Positions 26,106 through 36,256 of a stretch of DNA of 64,000 bases are shown piece by piece (position 1 is the stretch's first letter; the number at the start of each line of letters is the position of its first letter). The notes under the pieces are model-generated. The model was not told the DNA's origin. It saw nothing but the letters and a program-made list of their open reading frames with translations, and did not search any database. The translations under genes were made by a program, and so were the position numbers. Source of the stretch: Streptomyces peucetius (GTDB lineage Bacteria > Actinomycetota > Actinomycetes > Streptomycetales > Streptomycetaceae); assembly GCF_025854275.1 (NCBI RefSeq), contig NZ_CP107567.1:372001-436000 (forward strand). The letters are read 5' to 3'.

Positions 26106-26822
26106 TCAGCGCCGCGGGCCCTGGTCCTGCCCCGGCGCTCCGCGTACGAGGATCCGGCGCCCTGTCACCCGATCGGGTGTCAGCACGATCCACAGATCGC
26201 GGTCACCGCCCGCCCAGGGCGCGCTGTACGCCTGCCGCTCCAGCTTCGAGACGCCTTCCTCGTCGGTGACCGCGCGGGCGCCACCGACCGCCAGCACGCT
26301 CCAGCCCTGGCTGAAGGCGTCGTCGATGTGGTCCACCTCGAAGGCCGTCTCGGTGCCCGCCGCCTCGGCGGGAACGGCGCCCGGTGACGTGCGGAAGGCG
26401 ATCCGCCCCTCCGACACGAGGTAGTTGACCGGGAGGATGGCGGGGCCCTCCCGAGTGGTGACGGCGACCCGGCCCACTCCGTGCGTGCCCAGCAGGGCCC
26501 AGCACTGGTCGTGACCGAGCTCCACCAGTTCCGGGCGGTCGCCGGCCATGCCGACGCCGGGCGGCAGCTCCGCGCCGCCGCCGGTCAGCTCGGTGACGGT
26601 CGTCTCCAGGGCGTCCGCCAGACGCAGCAGGAAACCCATGCCGGGTGTGGCGGTCTTCTCCTCGATGTACTCGATGTATCCCGGTGCGGAACCGGCCCGC
26701 AGGGCGACGTCCTCACGGGAGAGACCGAGCTGCTGCCGGCGGGTGGCCACCCGGCGTCCGATGTCCCCCTTGGGATGCCCGGGACCGAGGGAGCCGTGCC
26801 GGGACTGCGGCTGTTCGGGCAT
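26106..26822 (-). CDS. XRE helix-turn-helix fused to PNPOx-like flavin-binding domain
   Basis: A 238-aa fusion. Residues about 15-80 are a helix-turn-helix (VATRRQQLGLSREDVALRAG, YIEYIEEKTATPGMGFLLRL); residues about 95-225 are a pyridoxamine-5'-phosphate-oxidase-like split barrel (CWALLGTHGVGRVAV, ILPVNYLVSEGRIAFRTS, WSVLAVGGARAV). It may be a flavin- or F420-responsive repressor. ATG 26822 has GGGAAAGGTG upstream; GTG 26831 is possible. Confidence 0.85.
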   Translation of the reverse strand: MPEQPQSRHGSLGPGHPKGDIGRRVATRRQQLGLSREDVALRAGSAPGYIEYIEEKTATPGMGFLLRLADALETTVTELTGGGAELPPGVGMAGDRPELVELGHDQCWALLGTHGVGRVAVTTREGPAILPVNYLVSEGRIAFRTSPGAVPAEAAGTETAFEVDHIDDAFSQGWSVLAVGGARAVTDEEGVSKLERQAYSAPWAGGDRDLWIVLTPDRVTGRRILVRGAPGQDQGPRR

Positions 26823-27004
26823 GGCGGGCACCTTTCCCGTGTCGGTCCGCCTGCTGCGGCGAGGCGCGGTCGCGCCGCATGTTCACGGTAGCCAGCGGGT
26901 GCTTGCACCGCACGACGGCCGTCTCCCGGCCGGTGGCCGCTCCCCGGGCCCGGACGCCCCCGCAGGCCGTCCCACCCAGGCGGCACGAGCCGTGCGCCGC
27001 GGTG

Positions 27005-28775
<1,771 letters not shown>

Positions 28776-28834
28776 TCCCCGCGCCCGTCGGAGCTCCCGC
28801 CGATGCCCGGCCCGGCGCGGGCCCGGTGCCCTCG

Positions 28835-31252
28835 TCAGCGCGGCGGCTGGTGTCCGTGGTCGGGCAGCATGAGCAGCCGTGAATCGCCGGGCTCCACCGA
28901 CACCTTCCGGTCGCCGAGGCGCACCTCGATCGGTGTTCCGTCGGACGCCGGCACGCCGATGTGAAGTTCCCCGGGCCGCATGCGCACCCGCACACCCCAG
29001 TGGCCGTGGTACCGGATCGAGAAGCCGTACTCGGCCAGCTGCGGCGAGTGCACCGGGTCGAACCAGAGCGCCCCGCCCCGGGTCTCCATCCCTGTGAGGC
29101 CCCGCTGGACCAGGTCGAGGGTGCCCGCCATCGCGCCGAGGTGCACCCCTTCCTCCGTGGTGCCGCCCTGCAGGTCGGCGATGTCGCCCTCCAGGGCCTC
29201 ACGGACGTACGTCCAGGCGTCCTCGCGCCGTACGCGCGCCAGCACCCAGCCGTGGACCAGGCCGCTCAGGGTCGAGCCGTGGCTGGTGCGCTTGAGGTAG
29301 TAGTCGACGGTGCGGTGCCAGGTCTCGTCGTCGAGTGTGTGGCCCAGCCGCCGGAAGAGACCGCTCAGCTCGGTGGGCGAGAAGAGATAGCCGAGCATCA
29401 GCACGTCGGCCTGTTTCGACGCCTTGTACCGGTTGACGGTGTCGTTCTCCGCCTCCAGCACCCGGTCGAGGCGCCGGATGTCGCCGTGCCGGGCGCGCAG
29501 AGCGTCCCAGTCGAGCTCCTCCAGGTCCTCGTAGCCGTGGAACTGGCTGATGACACCGGCGTGGAAGGGTACGTACAGCCGGCGCGACACGTCCTCCCAG
29601 CGGGCGAGTTCACCGCGGTCGAGTCCGGTGCGCTCGGCGAGCTCGCGACGCCGCGGTTCGGGCAGTTCGCGCACCACCTCCAGGGCGCGGGCCAGGACCC
29701 AGGCGGCGGTGACGTTCGTGTACGCGTTGTCGTCGAGGCCGGGCAGCCCGGAGTCCGGGTACGCCTCGTGGTACTCGTCGGGGCCCACCACGCCCCGGAT
29801 GCGGTACCGCCCGAACTCCTCGTCGAACGAGGCGAAGCCGGCCCAGAAGCGCGCGATCCGGGTCAGCATCTCCGCGCCCTTGGTGTGCAGGAACTCCGCG
29901 TCGCCGCTCGCCTCGCAGTACTGCCACACGTTGTAGGCGATGGCTGAGCCGACGTGGTGCTGGAGCCGCGAGTGGTCGGGCAGCCAGCGGCCCGACCGGG
30001 GGTTGAGGTGCAGCTCCTGGGTCTCCTCGCGGCCGTCGCTGCCGCTCTGCCACGGGTACATGGCCCCGCTGTGCCCGGCGTCGCGGGCCTGGACGCGGGC
30101 CTGCCCCAGCCTGCGGTAACGGTACATGAGCAGCGCGCGGGAGACCTCGGGGAAGTGCAGGTTCAGATACGGCAGTACGAAGAGCTCGTCCCAGAAGATG
30201 TGGCCCCGGTATGCCTCGCCGTGGAGTCCCCGGGCCGGGACGCCCACGTCGAGATCGGCGGTGTGCGGCGAGAGTGTCTGCAGGACATGGAAGAGGTGCA
30301 GCCGCAGGATGCTCCCCGCCTCCCCCGGCACGTCCAGCTCTCCCCTGCGCCACAGTTGACGCCATGCCGTCCGGTGGCTCTCCAGCAGGGCCTCGAAGCC
30401 GGGTGCCCGGGCGACCCGGTCGACGGCGGCGTGAAGGGGGTCGCTGATGGCGGCGTCCCGGGAGGTGTGCAGGGCCACGGTCTTGTCGACGGTACGGGTC
30501 GTGCCGGCGGGCAGCGCGAGCCTCAGCAGCTGCACCGCGCGCAGGGGTTCGTGGGCGGTGCGGGCGCGTTCCTCCTCGGCGGGGTCGTCGGCGACCGTGC
30601 GGGCGGCCATGCCGATCCGGACGTCGGAGGTCGTGGTGCGGCAGCGCAGCCACATGGTGTCGGGCTCGCCGTCCCCGGCGTTGACGTGGACGAGGTGGCT
30701 GCCGTTGAGGTCCCTGTAGCGGGCGACGCCGCTATTGGTGACCGAGCCGTCGAGCGCGGCCTCCACCTCGAGGTCTCCCGACCAGTTCTCTGCCGTGAAC
30801 TGGGTGCGGAGCACGGCGAGATGCGGCTCCGCCATGTGGACCAGGCGGAGCTGGCGGACGTGGAGGGCGCGGCCGTCCTCGGCCACGTAGCGCATGGTGC
30901 GCTCAAGGGTGCCGGCGCGCAGGTCGAGGCTTTGGCGGTGTTCGGTCAGGCCCGTGCCGTCAGGGGTGAACCAGGGGGCGTCGCCGGCGCCGGTGTGCAT
31001 ACGGAAGCGCAGGGGAAGCCAGTTGGGGAGGTTGACCATGTCCTCGTTCTCGACCTGGCGGCCCGCGACGGTCGACGTGAGGCGGTTGTAGCAGCCCGCG
31101 GCGTACGTGCCCGGGTAGTGAATCTCGTCGGCGGCGCACTCGGGGGCGGCTCCGCGGGTGGCGAAGTAGCCGTTGCCGAGCGTGCACAGCGCCTCGCGCA
31201 GCCGTTCACGGGCGGGGGTGTACCCCTCGTACGTCCAGATCCACTCGTGCAT
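28835..31252 (-). CDS. glycoside hydrolase family 65 (maltose/trehalose/kojibiose phosphorylase type)
   Basis: An 805-aa cytoplasmic GH65 enzyme. The general acid is predicted at Glu493 in VVGPDEYHEAY. The phosphate-binding loop KRTSHGSTLSGLVHG is intact, so phosphorolysis rather than hydrolysis is expected. The N-terminal domain (LREALCTLGNGYFATRG, YPGTYAAGCYNRL) and (alpha/alpha)6 barrel are complete. The disaccharide cannot be told from the sequence. No beta-phosphoglucomutase is adjacent, although a HAD protein of that type lies at 19130. A sigma-B-like box upstream suggests stress control of storage sugars. Confidence 0.9.
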   Translation of the reverse strand: MHEWIWTYEGYTPARERLREALCTLGNGYFATRGAAPECAADEIHYPGTYAAGCYNRLTSTVAGRQVENEDMVNLPNWLPLRFRMHTGAGDAPWFTPDGTGLTEHRQSLDLRAGTLERTMRYVAEDGRALHVRQLRLVHMAEPHLAVLRTQFTAENWSGDLEVEAALDGSVTNSGVARYRDLNGSHLVHVNAGDGEPDTMWLRCRTTTSDVRIGMAARTVADDPAEEERARTAHEPLRAVQLLRLALPAGTTRTVDKTVALHTSRDAAISDPLHAAVDRVARAPGFEALLESHRTAWRQLWRRGELDVPGEAGSILRLHLFHVLQTLSPHTADLDVGVPARGLHGEAYRGHIFWDELFVLPYLNLHFPEVSRALLMYRYRRLGQARVQARDAGHSGAMYPWQSGSDGREETQELHLNPRSGRWLPDHSRLQHHVGSAIAYNVWQYCEASGDAEFLHTKGAEMLTRIARFWAGFASFDEEFGRYRIRGVVGPDEYHEAYPDSGLPGLDDNAYTNVTAAWVLARALEVVRELPEPRRRELAERTGLDRGELARWEDVSRRLYVPFHAGVISQFHGYEDLEELDWDALRARHGDIRRLDRVLEAENDTVNRYKASKQADVLMLGYLFSPTELSGLFRRLGHTLDDETWHRTVDYYLKRTSHGSTLSGLVHGWVLARVRREDAWTYVREALEGDIADLQGGTTEEGVHLGAMAGTLDLVQRGLTGMETRGGALWFDPVHSPQLAEYGFSIRYHGHWGVRVRMRPGELHIGVPASDGTPIEVRLGDRKVSVEPGDSRLLMLPDHGHQPPR

Positions 31253-31418
31253 CGTCAGTCCTCGGTGTCGCGTACGGCGGCGGGGCGCCGGCGTCGTCCG
31301 GCAGCACTTCGGCGAGGTCCCCCCTGGTCAGCGGTCCTCACCGGCGGGGCCTGCTGGCGACTCGGCGCACCACAGGGGGCGACGCCCGGCCGTCGGGCCA
31401 CGCGATCAGGATGGCCGC

Positions 31419-31444
31419 GTACCCGGCACTCCGCGCGCCGAAGC
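31419..31444 (-). promoter_or_regulatory. sigma-B-like promoter of the GH65 gene
   Basis: On the minus strand GCTT (31444-31441), 16 bases, GGGTAC (31424-31419), a full match to GNNT-N14-16-GGGTAC, 166 bases upstream of the GH65 start. Confidence 0.45.
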
Positions 31445-31498
31445 ATCGGGGACTCCTGATGCCGCCCGGCCGGAGCGGCGGGCGGCGCGGTCCCGCGC

Positions 31499-31536
31499 CA
31501 CCGGAGGACGGGGGCAACCGGCGCTGTCCTCCGGTG
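31499..31536 (-). terminator. terminator of the DUF1876 gene
   Basis: CACCGGAGGAC (31499-31509) pairs perfectly with 31526-31536, loop of 16 bases, directly after the stop of the gene at 31539. Confidence 0.75.
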
Positions 31537-31538
31537 TG

Positions 31539-31835
31539 TCAGGGCGTCACGTACGGCGTGCCGGGTCCGGGGGCCGACGGGCCGACGGGTCCGGCGCCCA
31601 TCGCATCGAGTTCGCGGTCGGCGCTCTTCATCAGCTGCCGGGCGAGGCTGTGCATCGCACGGCCCGCGGCGAGCTCGTCGCCGATCTCGGGGATGTCCAC
31701 GTCCTGCGGGCTGCAGTGGGCCGTCCCGTGCCCGGTGAGGGTCGTGGTCCCGGTGTCCAGCACCGCCCGGGCCTTCGTCGTACCGTCCTCCTCCGAGAGG
31801 AACAGCCCGACCTTCCACTCCAGGGTCCTGGTCAT
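31539..31835 (-). CDS. DUF1876 (dsRBD-like fold) protein
   Basis: A 98-aa protein with the DUF1876 pattern: EWKVGLFLSEEDGTTKARAVLDTG, LTGHGTAHCSPQDVDIPEIGDELAAGRAMHSLARQL read in parts. The family has a double-stranded-RNA-binding-like fold and is induced with dormancy/stress genes in actinobacteria; function unknown. ATG 31835 follows CAGGAGAG. Confidence 0.85.
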   Translation of the reverse strand: MTRTLEWKVGLFLSEEDGTTKARAVLDTGTTTLTGHGTAHCSPQDVDIPEIGDELAAGRAMHSLARQLMKSADRELDAMGAGPVGPSAPGPGTPYVTP

Positions 31836-31967
31836 GGTCACTCTCCTGCCCTTGTCCAAGGTGCTTCTTCCCAGCATCCGCCCTGCGGTGCGTGTCCGGC
31901 ACCAGGAAGGCGGCAGCGCCGACGGCCCCGGCCGGGGGTGGCTCTGCCGCGCGGCCCGGACGCCCGG

Positions 31968-33797
31968 TCAGGACGTGTCGCGTACCGGCGTGTCCTCCAC
32001 CTGCGATCCGGGGGCGGCGCGGTCGGCTGCGGCCGGGCTGTGCGCGTGCCGGGGCTGCGGGGTGTCGCCGCCCCGCCCCTCGCCCCATGCCGGGATGCGC
32101 AGGGCGAGCAGGGCGACGTCGTCGCCGCTGGGATCGATGCGGGTGAGCAGTTCGTCGCAGAAGTCCTCCACGTCCCGGTGGGCGAGGGCGGCCGCGTGGC
32201 GGCGCAGCTGGGCGAGTCCCGCGTCGATGGAACGGTGGCGGCTCTCGACCAGGCCGTCGGTGTAGAGCAGCAGAGTGGACCGGGCGGGCAGCTCCCTGCG
32301 GGCGTCCGGCCAGTCGAGGCCCAGATGGAGGGCCGAGTTCATGCCGAGCAGCGGGCCGTGCCCCTCTTCGAGGAAGCAGGCGTGTCCGTCCGGCGTCACC
32401 AGGAGCGGTGGCGGGTGGCCGGCATTGACCCAGTGCAGCTCCCACGGGCCCCCTTCGGGGCCCTCCACCCGGGCGAACACGGCGGTGGCCATGGGCGCGT
32501 CACTGGTGTGGGTCATGGCCTCGTCCAGGCGGCGCATGATGAGGCTCGGCGGCTCCTGACGGTCCCAGGCCAGCGCGCGGAGCATATTGCGCACTTCGGC
32601 CATGTGGGCCGCGGCCTGCAGGTCGTGTCCCACGACGTCGCCGATGACCATCGTGGTGACGCCGTCGGCGAGCAGAAAGGCGTCGTACCAGTCGCCGCCG
32701 ATCTCAGCGGCGCTCTGTGCGGGCTGGTAGCGGGCGGCCATCTGCAGATGGTCCACCTGGGGCAGCGGAGTGAGCAGCTGACGCTGCATGGTCTCCGCCA
32801 CGTGCCGCTGACGGTCGAACAGCCGGGCGTTGTCCAGCACCAGCCCGGCCCGGCGGCCGATGTCGGCCAGTACGAGGAGTTCGGCCTCGGTGCAGGACGG
32901 GCGGTCACCGGTGCGGCCGACGGTGAGGGCGCCGAACACCTGCCGGCGGGTGCTCAGTGGCACGACGACGGCCGAGTGACCGCCGAGCCGGTCGAAGAGT
33001 TCCCGGTGCGCGGGCGCGAGGGGCTGCTCGGAGCCGCGGGAGGGGTCGTCGGCGTCCAGTCTGAGCGGCTTGCTCCCCCGCATCACCCGTACCAGGGCCG
33101 ATGACGACGGGGTCTCCAGCAGCGCCGGCAGGGGGCCGAGGAGATCGTCCGCCCGGCCCTCCTCGTCCCGGGTCCGCACGGCGATCCGCCGCATGTCCGG
33201 CGACTGGTCCGGGTCGTGCAGGTCGACGGCGGCCCAGTCGGCCAGTTCCGGCACCAGCAGGCGCACCAGCCGGTGCAGCATCTTGGGGACGTCCAGGGTG
33301 GAGCTGAGCACCGCGGAGATCTCGGCGACCATGGTGAGCCGCTCGGTGAGCTCTTCCAGTGCCGCGAGGTGCGTCGCCCGCTGCTCCGCGGCCTCCCGGT
33401 GCAGGCTGAAGTCGTGGAAGACGATCACCGCGCCCTCCACCCGCCCCTGTCGCATCAGGGGGGTCGCCGCCCAGATGATCGGGACGGTGGTGCCGTCGGC
33501 GCGGAGGTAGAACCCGTCGCTGCCCTCGGCCGGGCGCCCGGTGTCGATCACCGCCATGACGCGGCACTGGTCCCGGGGGATCTTTCTGCCGTCCGCCTGG
33601 CGGTGGAGCAGGTCGTGCGAGTCCCGGCCCAGGATCTCGTCCTCGCGGCGGCCCACGAGCTGCCGGGCCCACGGGTTGGAGGCCGTCACCCGCCCGGAGG
33701 TGTCGGTGACGAAGAGCCCGGCGCCCAGGCTTTCGAACACGGCGCGCAGGAAGTCGCGTTCCTGCGGCCGGTCAGCGGCGTTCAACGGCCCCACCAT
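31968..33797 (-). CDS. PAS-GAF-PP2C (SpoIIE-type) serine phosphatase
   Basis: A 609-aa soluble sensor phosphatase: PAS (about 10-130, ESLGAGLFVTDTSGRVTASN), GAF (165-335) and SpoIIE/PP2C (380-580). The catalytic motifs are intact: EIGGDWYDAFLL, IGDVVGHD, LLLYTDGLVESRHR and GDDVALLAL. The tail of about 35 residues is low-complexity. It should activate an anti-anti-sigma factor in response to redox, light or ligand signals. Second of three PP2C phosphatases in the window. Confidence 0.9.
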   Translation of the reverse strand: MVGPLNAADRPQERDFLRAVFESLGAGLFVTDTSGRVTASNPWARQLVGRREDEILGRDSHDLLHRQADGRKIPRDQCRVMAVIDTGRPAEGSDGFYLRADGTTVPIIWAATPLMRQGRVEGAVIVFHDFSLHREAAEQRATHLAALEELTERLTMVAEISAVLSSTLDVPKMLHRLVRLLVPELADWAAVDLHDPDQSPDMRRIAVRTRDEEGRADDLLGPLPALLETPSSSALVRVMRGSKPLRLDADDPSRGSEQPLAPAHRELFDRLGGHSAVVVPLSTRRQVFGALTVGRTGDRPSCTEAELLVLADIGRRAGLVLDNARLFDRQRHVAETMQRQLLTPLPQVDHLQMAARYQPAQSAAEIGGDWYDAFLLADGVTTMVIGDVVGHDLQAAAHMAEVRNMLRALAWDRQEPPSLIMRRLDEAMTHTSDAPMATAVFARVEGPEGGPWELHWVNAGHPPPLLVTPDGHACFLEEGHGPLLGMNSALHLGLDWPDARRELPARSTLLLYTDGLVESRHRSIDAGLAQLRRHAAALAHRDVEDFCDELLTRIDPSGDDVALLALRIPAWGEGRGGDTPQPRHAHSPAAADRAAPGSQVEDTPVRDTS

Positions 33798-34045
33798 CCC
33801 TGGGTCTCCCGTTGGTGCCGGTCCAGGTCCCGGTCCTGGTCCTGGTCCTGGTCCGCAACGGCGACGGCCCCGTGCTCGACGGCCTTTTCGTCATGCTCGC
33901 ACCCCTGGCCGCCGTGTGCTGCTCCGGACACCGCCGGTGGACACCGCCCGGCCGTGGCGCCGCGCCGCAGGGTGTGACGACGCCTCGCGACGGGGGCACG
34001 AGCGGCCGTGCCCGACCGGACCGTGGACGACGGCACGGCACGGCA
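33798..34045. other. intergenic region with hexamer repeats
   Basis: Between the phosphatase start and the ptsI terminator. Apart from the GGTCCN hexamers I see no supported gene. A 40-codon minus-strand frame (33894 to 33772) has a plausible AGGGGTG site and would overlap the phosphatase start, but it encodes low-complexity RTRTRTGT sequence. Confidence 0.4.
33814..33855. repeat. seven GGTCCN-type hexamers in tandem
   Basis: GGTGCC, GGTCCA, GGTCCC, three GGTCCT and GGTCCG follow each other without gaps over 42 bp, 17 bp upstream of the phosphatase start codon. A slippage-prone tract in the 5' region. Confidence 0.85.
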
Positions 34046-34092
34046 CGGCCGGGAAGGCGGGCACCCCCGGAGGCGCCGCGCCGTCCCGGCCG
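34046..34092 (-). terminator. terminator of the PTS operon
   Basis: CGGCCGGGA (34046-34054) pairs with TCCCGGCCG (34084-34092); further GC pairs are possible inside. It begins 10 bases past the ptsI stop. Confidence 0.6.
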
Positions 34093-34101
34093 GGCGCGAG
34101 G

Positions 34102-35811
34102 TCAGGCCGCTGCCTCCCGTACGGCCTCGCGGGCCGCCGCCGCGTCGGGGGCGGCCAGGGCGAGGCCGGCGAGCCGGCGGCAGTCGTCGAGGCCGTGCGA
34201 CGCCAACGACGCCCGGACGTCGCCGAGGCAGCCCGGCGCGGCCGACAGGCTGGTGACGCCGAGGCCGACGAGGACGAGGGCGAGCAGCGGGTCCGCCGCG
34301 GCCTCGCCGCACACACCGACGGGGCGTCCTTGGGCGGCTCCCGCCTCGGCGGCCGTCCGTACGAGTTCGAGCAGGGCCGGCTGCCAGGGGTCGAGGAGTT
34401 CGGCCAGCGAGCTGAGGGTGCGGTCGGCGGCAAACGCGTACTGGGCCAGGTCGTTGGTCCCGATGCTGAGGAAGTCGCACCGCCGCGCGAGGTCGCCCGC
34501 CCGCAGCGCCGCTGCGGGGACCTCCACCATGGCGCCCGCGGTCCGCAGCCCGTGGGCCTTCACCTGTTCGGCGAAGGCGGCTGCCTCTCCGGGCACGGAG
34601 ACCATCGGCGCCATCACCCACACGTCGGCGTCACTGCCGTGCGCCGCCGCGGCGATCGCGGCCAGCTGCGTCTCGAGGAGCTGCGGGTCCCGGCGTGCCG
34701 TGCGCAGGCCGCGTACACCGAGCGCGGGGTTCTGCTCGTCGGACGCGGTGGCGAACGGCAGCGGCTTGTCGGCTCCGGCGTCCAGGGTGCGTACGACGAC
34801 CCGGCGCCCCGCGAAGGCGGCGAACACCTCGCGGTAGGCCGCCGTCTGCTCCTCGCGGGTGGGGGCCTTCTCGCGGTCGAGGTAGAGGAACTCCGTACGG
34901 AACAGCCCGACGCCCTCACTGTCGACCGCTGCGGCGGCGGGCAGTTCCGCCGGCGCGCCCAGGTTGACCAGCAGCTTCACCGGGTGACCGTCGGCCGTCC
35001 GGCCCGGGCCGCCGACCTGTGCGGAGAGACGGCGGCGGTGCTCGTCGCGCGCGGCGGCCGCCGCGACGGTCTCCGGGTCGGGGTCGGGGAGGACGGTACC
35101 GGCGGTGCCGTCGACGAGGACCTGCGTGCCGTCCGTGAGCGCGGCCGCGCCGGCGCAGCCGACGACGGCGGGCAGGCCGAGGATCTTCGCCAGGATCGCG
35201 GTGTGGCTGGTGGGTCCGCCGCGTTCGGTGACCAGGGCGAGGACCTTGGCGGGGTCGAGGAGGGCGGTGTCCGCGGGGGCGAGGTCGTCCGCGACGAGGA
35301 CGTACGGCCGGCCGGGATCGGGCAGGCCGGGCATCGGGAGTCCGAGGACCCGCGCCACGGCACGGTCGCGAAGGTCGTCGAGGTCGGCGACGCGTTCGGC
35401 GAAGTAGCCGCCGGCCGCCTGGAGGGACGAGCGGAAGGCGCGGAAGGCCTCGTCCAGTGCGTGGGGCGCGTCGAGCCCGCCGAGCACGAGCTCTCCGACC
35501 TGGTCCGCCAGTGTCGGGTCGGCGGCCATCATCGCCTGGGCGGACAGGACCGCGGCCGTGTCGCCGCCGGCGGCGGCCGCCCGCTCCTCCAGCTCGCCGG
35601 CGACCCACGCCAGTGCCCCGCGCGCCCGGGCGGCCTCCGCGGGGGCGTCGGCCGGGTTCACGGTGCGCGGCGCGGGTACGGCGGACGGGGGCGCCATGCG
35701 GGCGACGGGCCCGGCGGCGCTGCCGCCACCGGTGCCGATGCCGTGCAGGACGGCGGTCCCCGCGGTAGAGGTCGTCGTCGTGATCGCTGTCGTGGTCGTG
35801 CCGGTCGTCAC
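34102..35811 (-). CDS. ptsI: PTS enzyme I (phosphoenolpyruvate-protein phosphotransferase)
   Basis: A 569-aa enzyme I, transferring phosphate from PEP to HPr. The phospho-histidine is His203 in RGGPTSHTAILAKILG. PEP-binding motifs follow: GLFRTEFLYLDR, LDAGADKPLPF, VMAPMVSVP and FLSIGTNDLAQYAFAADR, and the C-terminal GVCGEAAADP. The N-terminus is Thr-rich. Its start overlaps the ptsH stop by 4 nt, so the two are coupled. Streptomyces usually keep ptsI with crr elsewhere; here it follows the fructose genes. Confidence 0.95.
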   Translation of the reverse strand: MTTGTTTTAITTTTSTAGTAVLHGIGTGGGSAAGPVARMAPPSAVPAPRTVNPADAPAEAARARGALAWVAGELEERAAAAGGDTAAVLSAQAMMAADPTLADQVGELVLGGLDAPHALDEAFRAFRSSLQAAGGYFAERVADLDDLRDRAVARVLGLPMPGLPDPGRPYVLVADDLAPADTALLDPAKVLALVTERGGPTSHTAILAKILGLPAVVGCAGAAALTDGTQVLVDGTAGTVLPDPDPETVAAAAARDEHRRRLSAQVGGPGRTADGHPVKLLVNLGAPAELPAAAAVDSEGVGLFRTEFLYLDREKAPTREEQTAAYREVFAAFAGRRVVVRTLDAGADKPLPFATASDEQNPALGVRGLRTARRDPQLLETQLAAIAAAAHGSDADVWVMAPMVSVPGEAAAFAEQVKAHGLRTAGAMVEVPAAALRAGDLARRCDFLSIGTNDLAQYAFAADRTLSSLAELLDPWQPALLELVRTAAEAGAAQGRPVGVCGEAAADPLLALVLVGLGVTSLSAAPGCLGDVRASLASHGLDDCRRLAGLALAAPDAAAAREAVREAAA

Positions 35812-36086
35812 CGCTGCTCCTGGGCGTCGAGGTCGGCGGCGGCCAGCGTCGCCAGCTCCTCGATGGCGGCCTCCGCGCCGTCGCCCTCCGCGGACAGGAC
35901 CAGCGGGTCGCCGTGCTTGGCGCCGAGAGCGAGCACGGACAGCAGGCTCCGGGCGTCGACCGGGGTGCCTCCGTCGCGGGCCACGGTCACCTTGACCGGC
36001 TGGCGGGCCGCGGCCTGGACGAAGACGGCGGCGGGACGGGCGTGCAGTCCGGAACGGGAACCGACGACGACGGTGCGCTGGGGCAT
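35808..36086 (-). CDS. ptsH: HPr phosphocarrier protein
   Basis: A 92-aa HPr: phospho-histidine His15 in SGLHARPAAVFVQ and the regulatory-site region DARSLLSVLALGAKHGD, with a Ser in the usual Ser46 position. It passes phosphate from enzyme I to the fructose EIIA domain. ATG 36086 has AGGAG about 12 bases upstream. It lies between fruA and ptsI; a strong hairpin separates it from fruA. Confidence 0.95.
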   Translation of the reverse strand: MPQRTVVVGSRSGLHARPAAVFVQAAARQPVKVTVARDGGTPVDARSLLSVLALGAKHGDPLVLSAEGDGAEAAIEELATLAAADLDAQEQR

Positions 36087-36224
36087 GGGGATGACACTCC
36101 TACGGGGATGGGGGACGAGCTGCCGGTGGGGTGTGTCCGCCGCGGGAAGGCACGACGCCGGGCCTGAGGGCGGTACGTGACCCGGGTCTGCCGGGCCGGG
36201 CCGGGGCCGGCGCCCCGGGCGGGT

Positions 36225-36251
36225 CCGGCCCGGGGCGGAGCCCCGGGCCGG
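36225..36251 (-). terminator. intercistronic hairpin between fruA and ptsH
   Basis: CCGGCCCGGGG (36225-36235) and CCCCGGGCCGG (36241-36251) form a perfect 11-bp stem with a 5-base loop just after the fruA stop. It could terminate or attenuate, lowering ptsHI relative to fruKA, or protect the fruA mRNA end. Confidence 0.65.
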
Positions 36252-36256
36252 GCCGG

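Noticed and set aside
33772..33894. 40-codon minus-strand frame with RTRTRTGT repeat sequence
   Set aside because: It has a possible ribosome site but encodes only the translated hexamer tract and overlaps the phosphatase start; not enough to call a gene.
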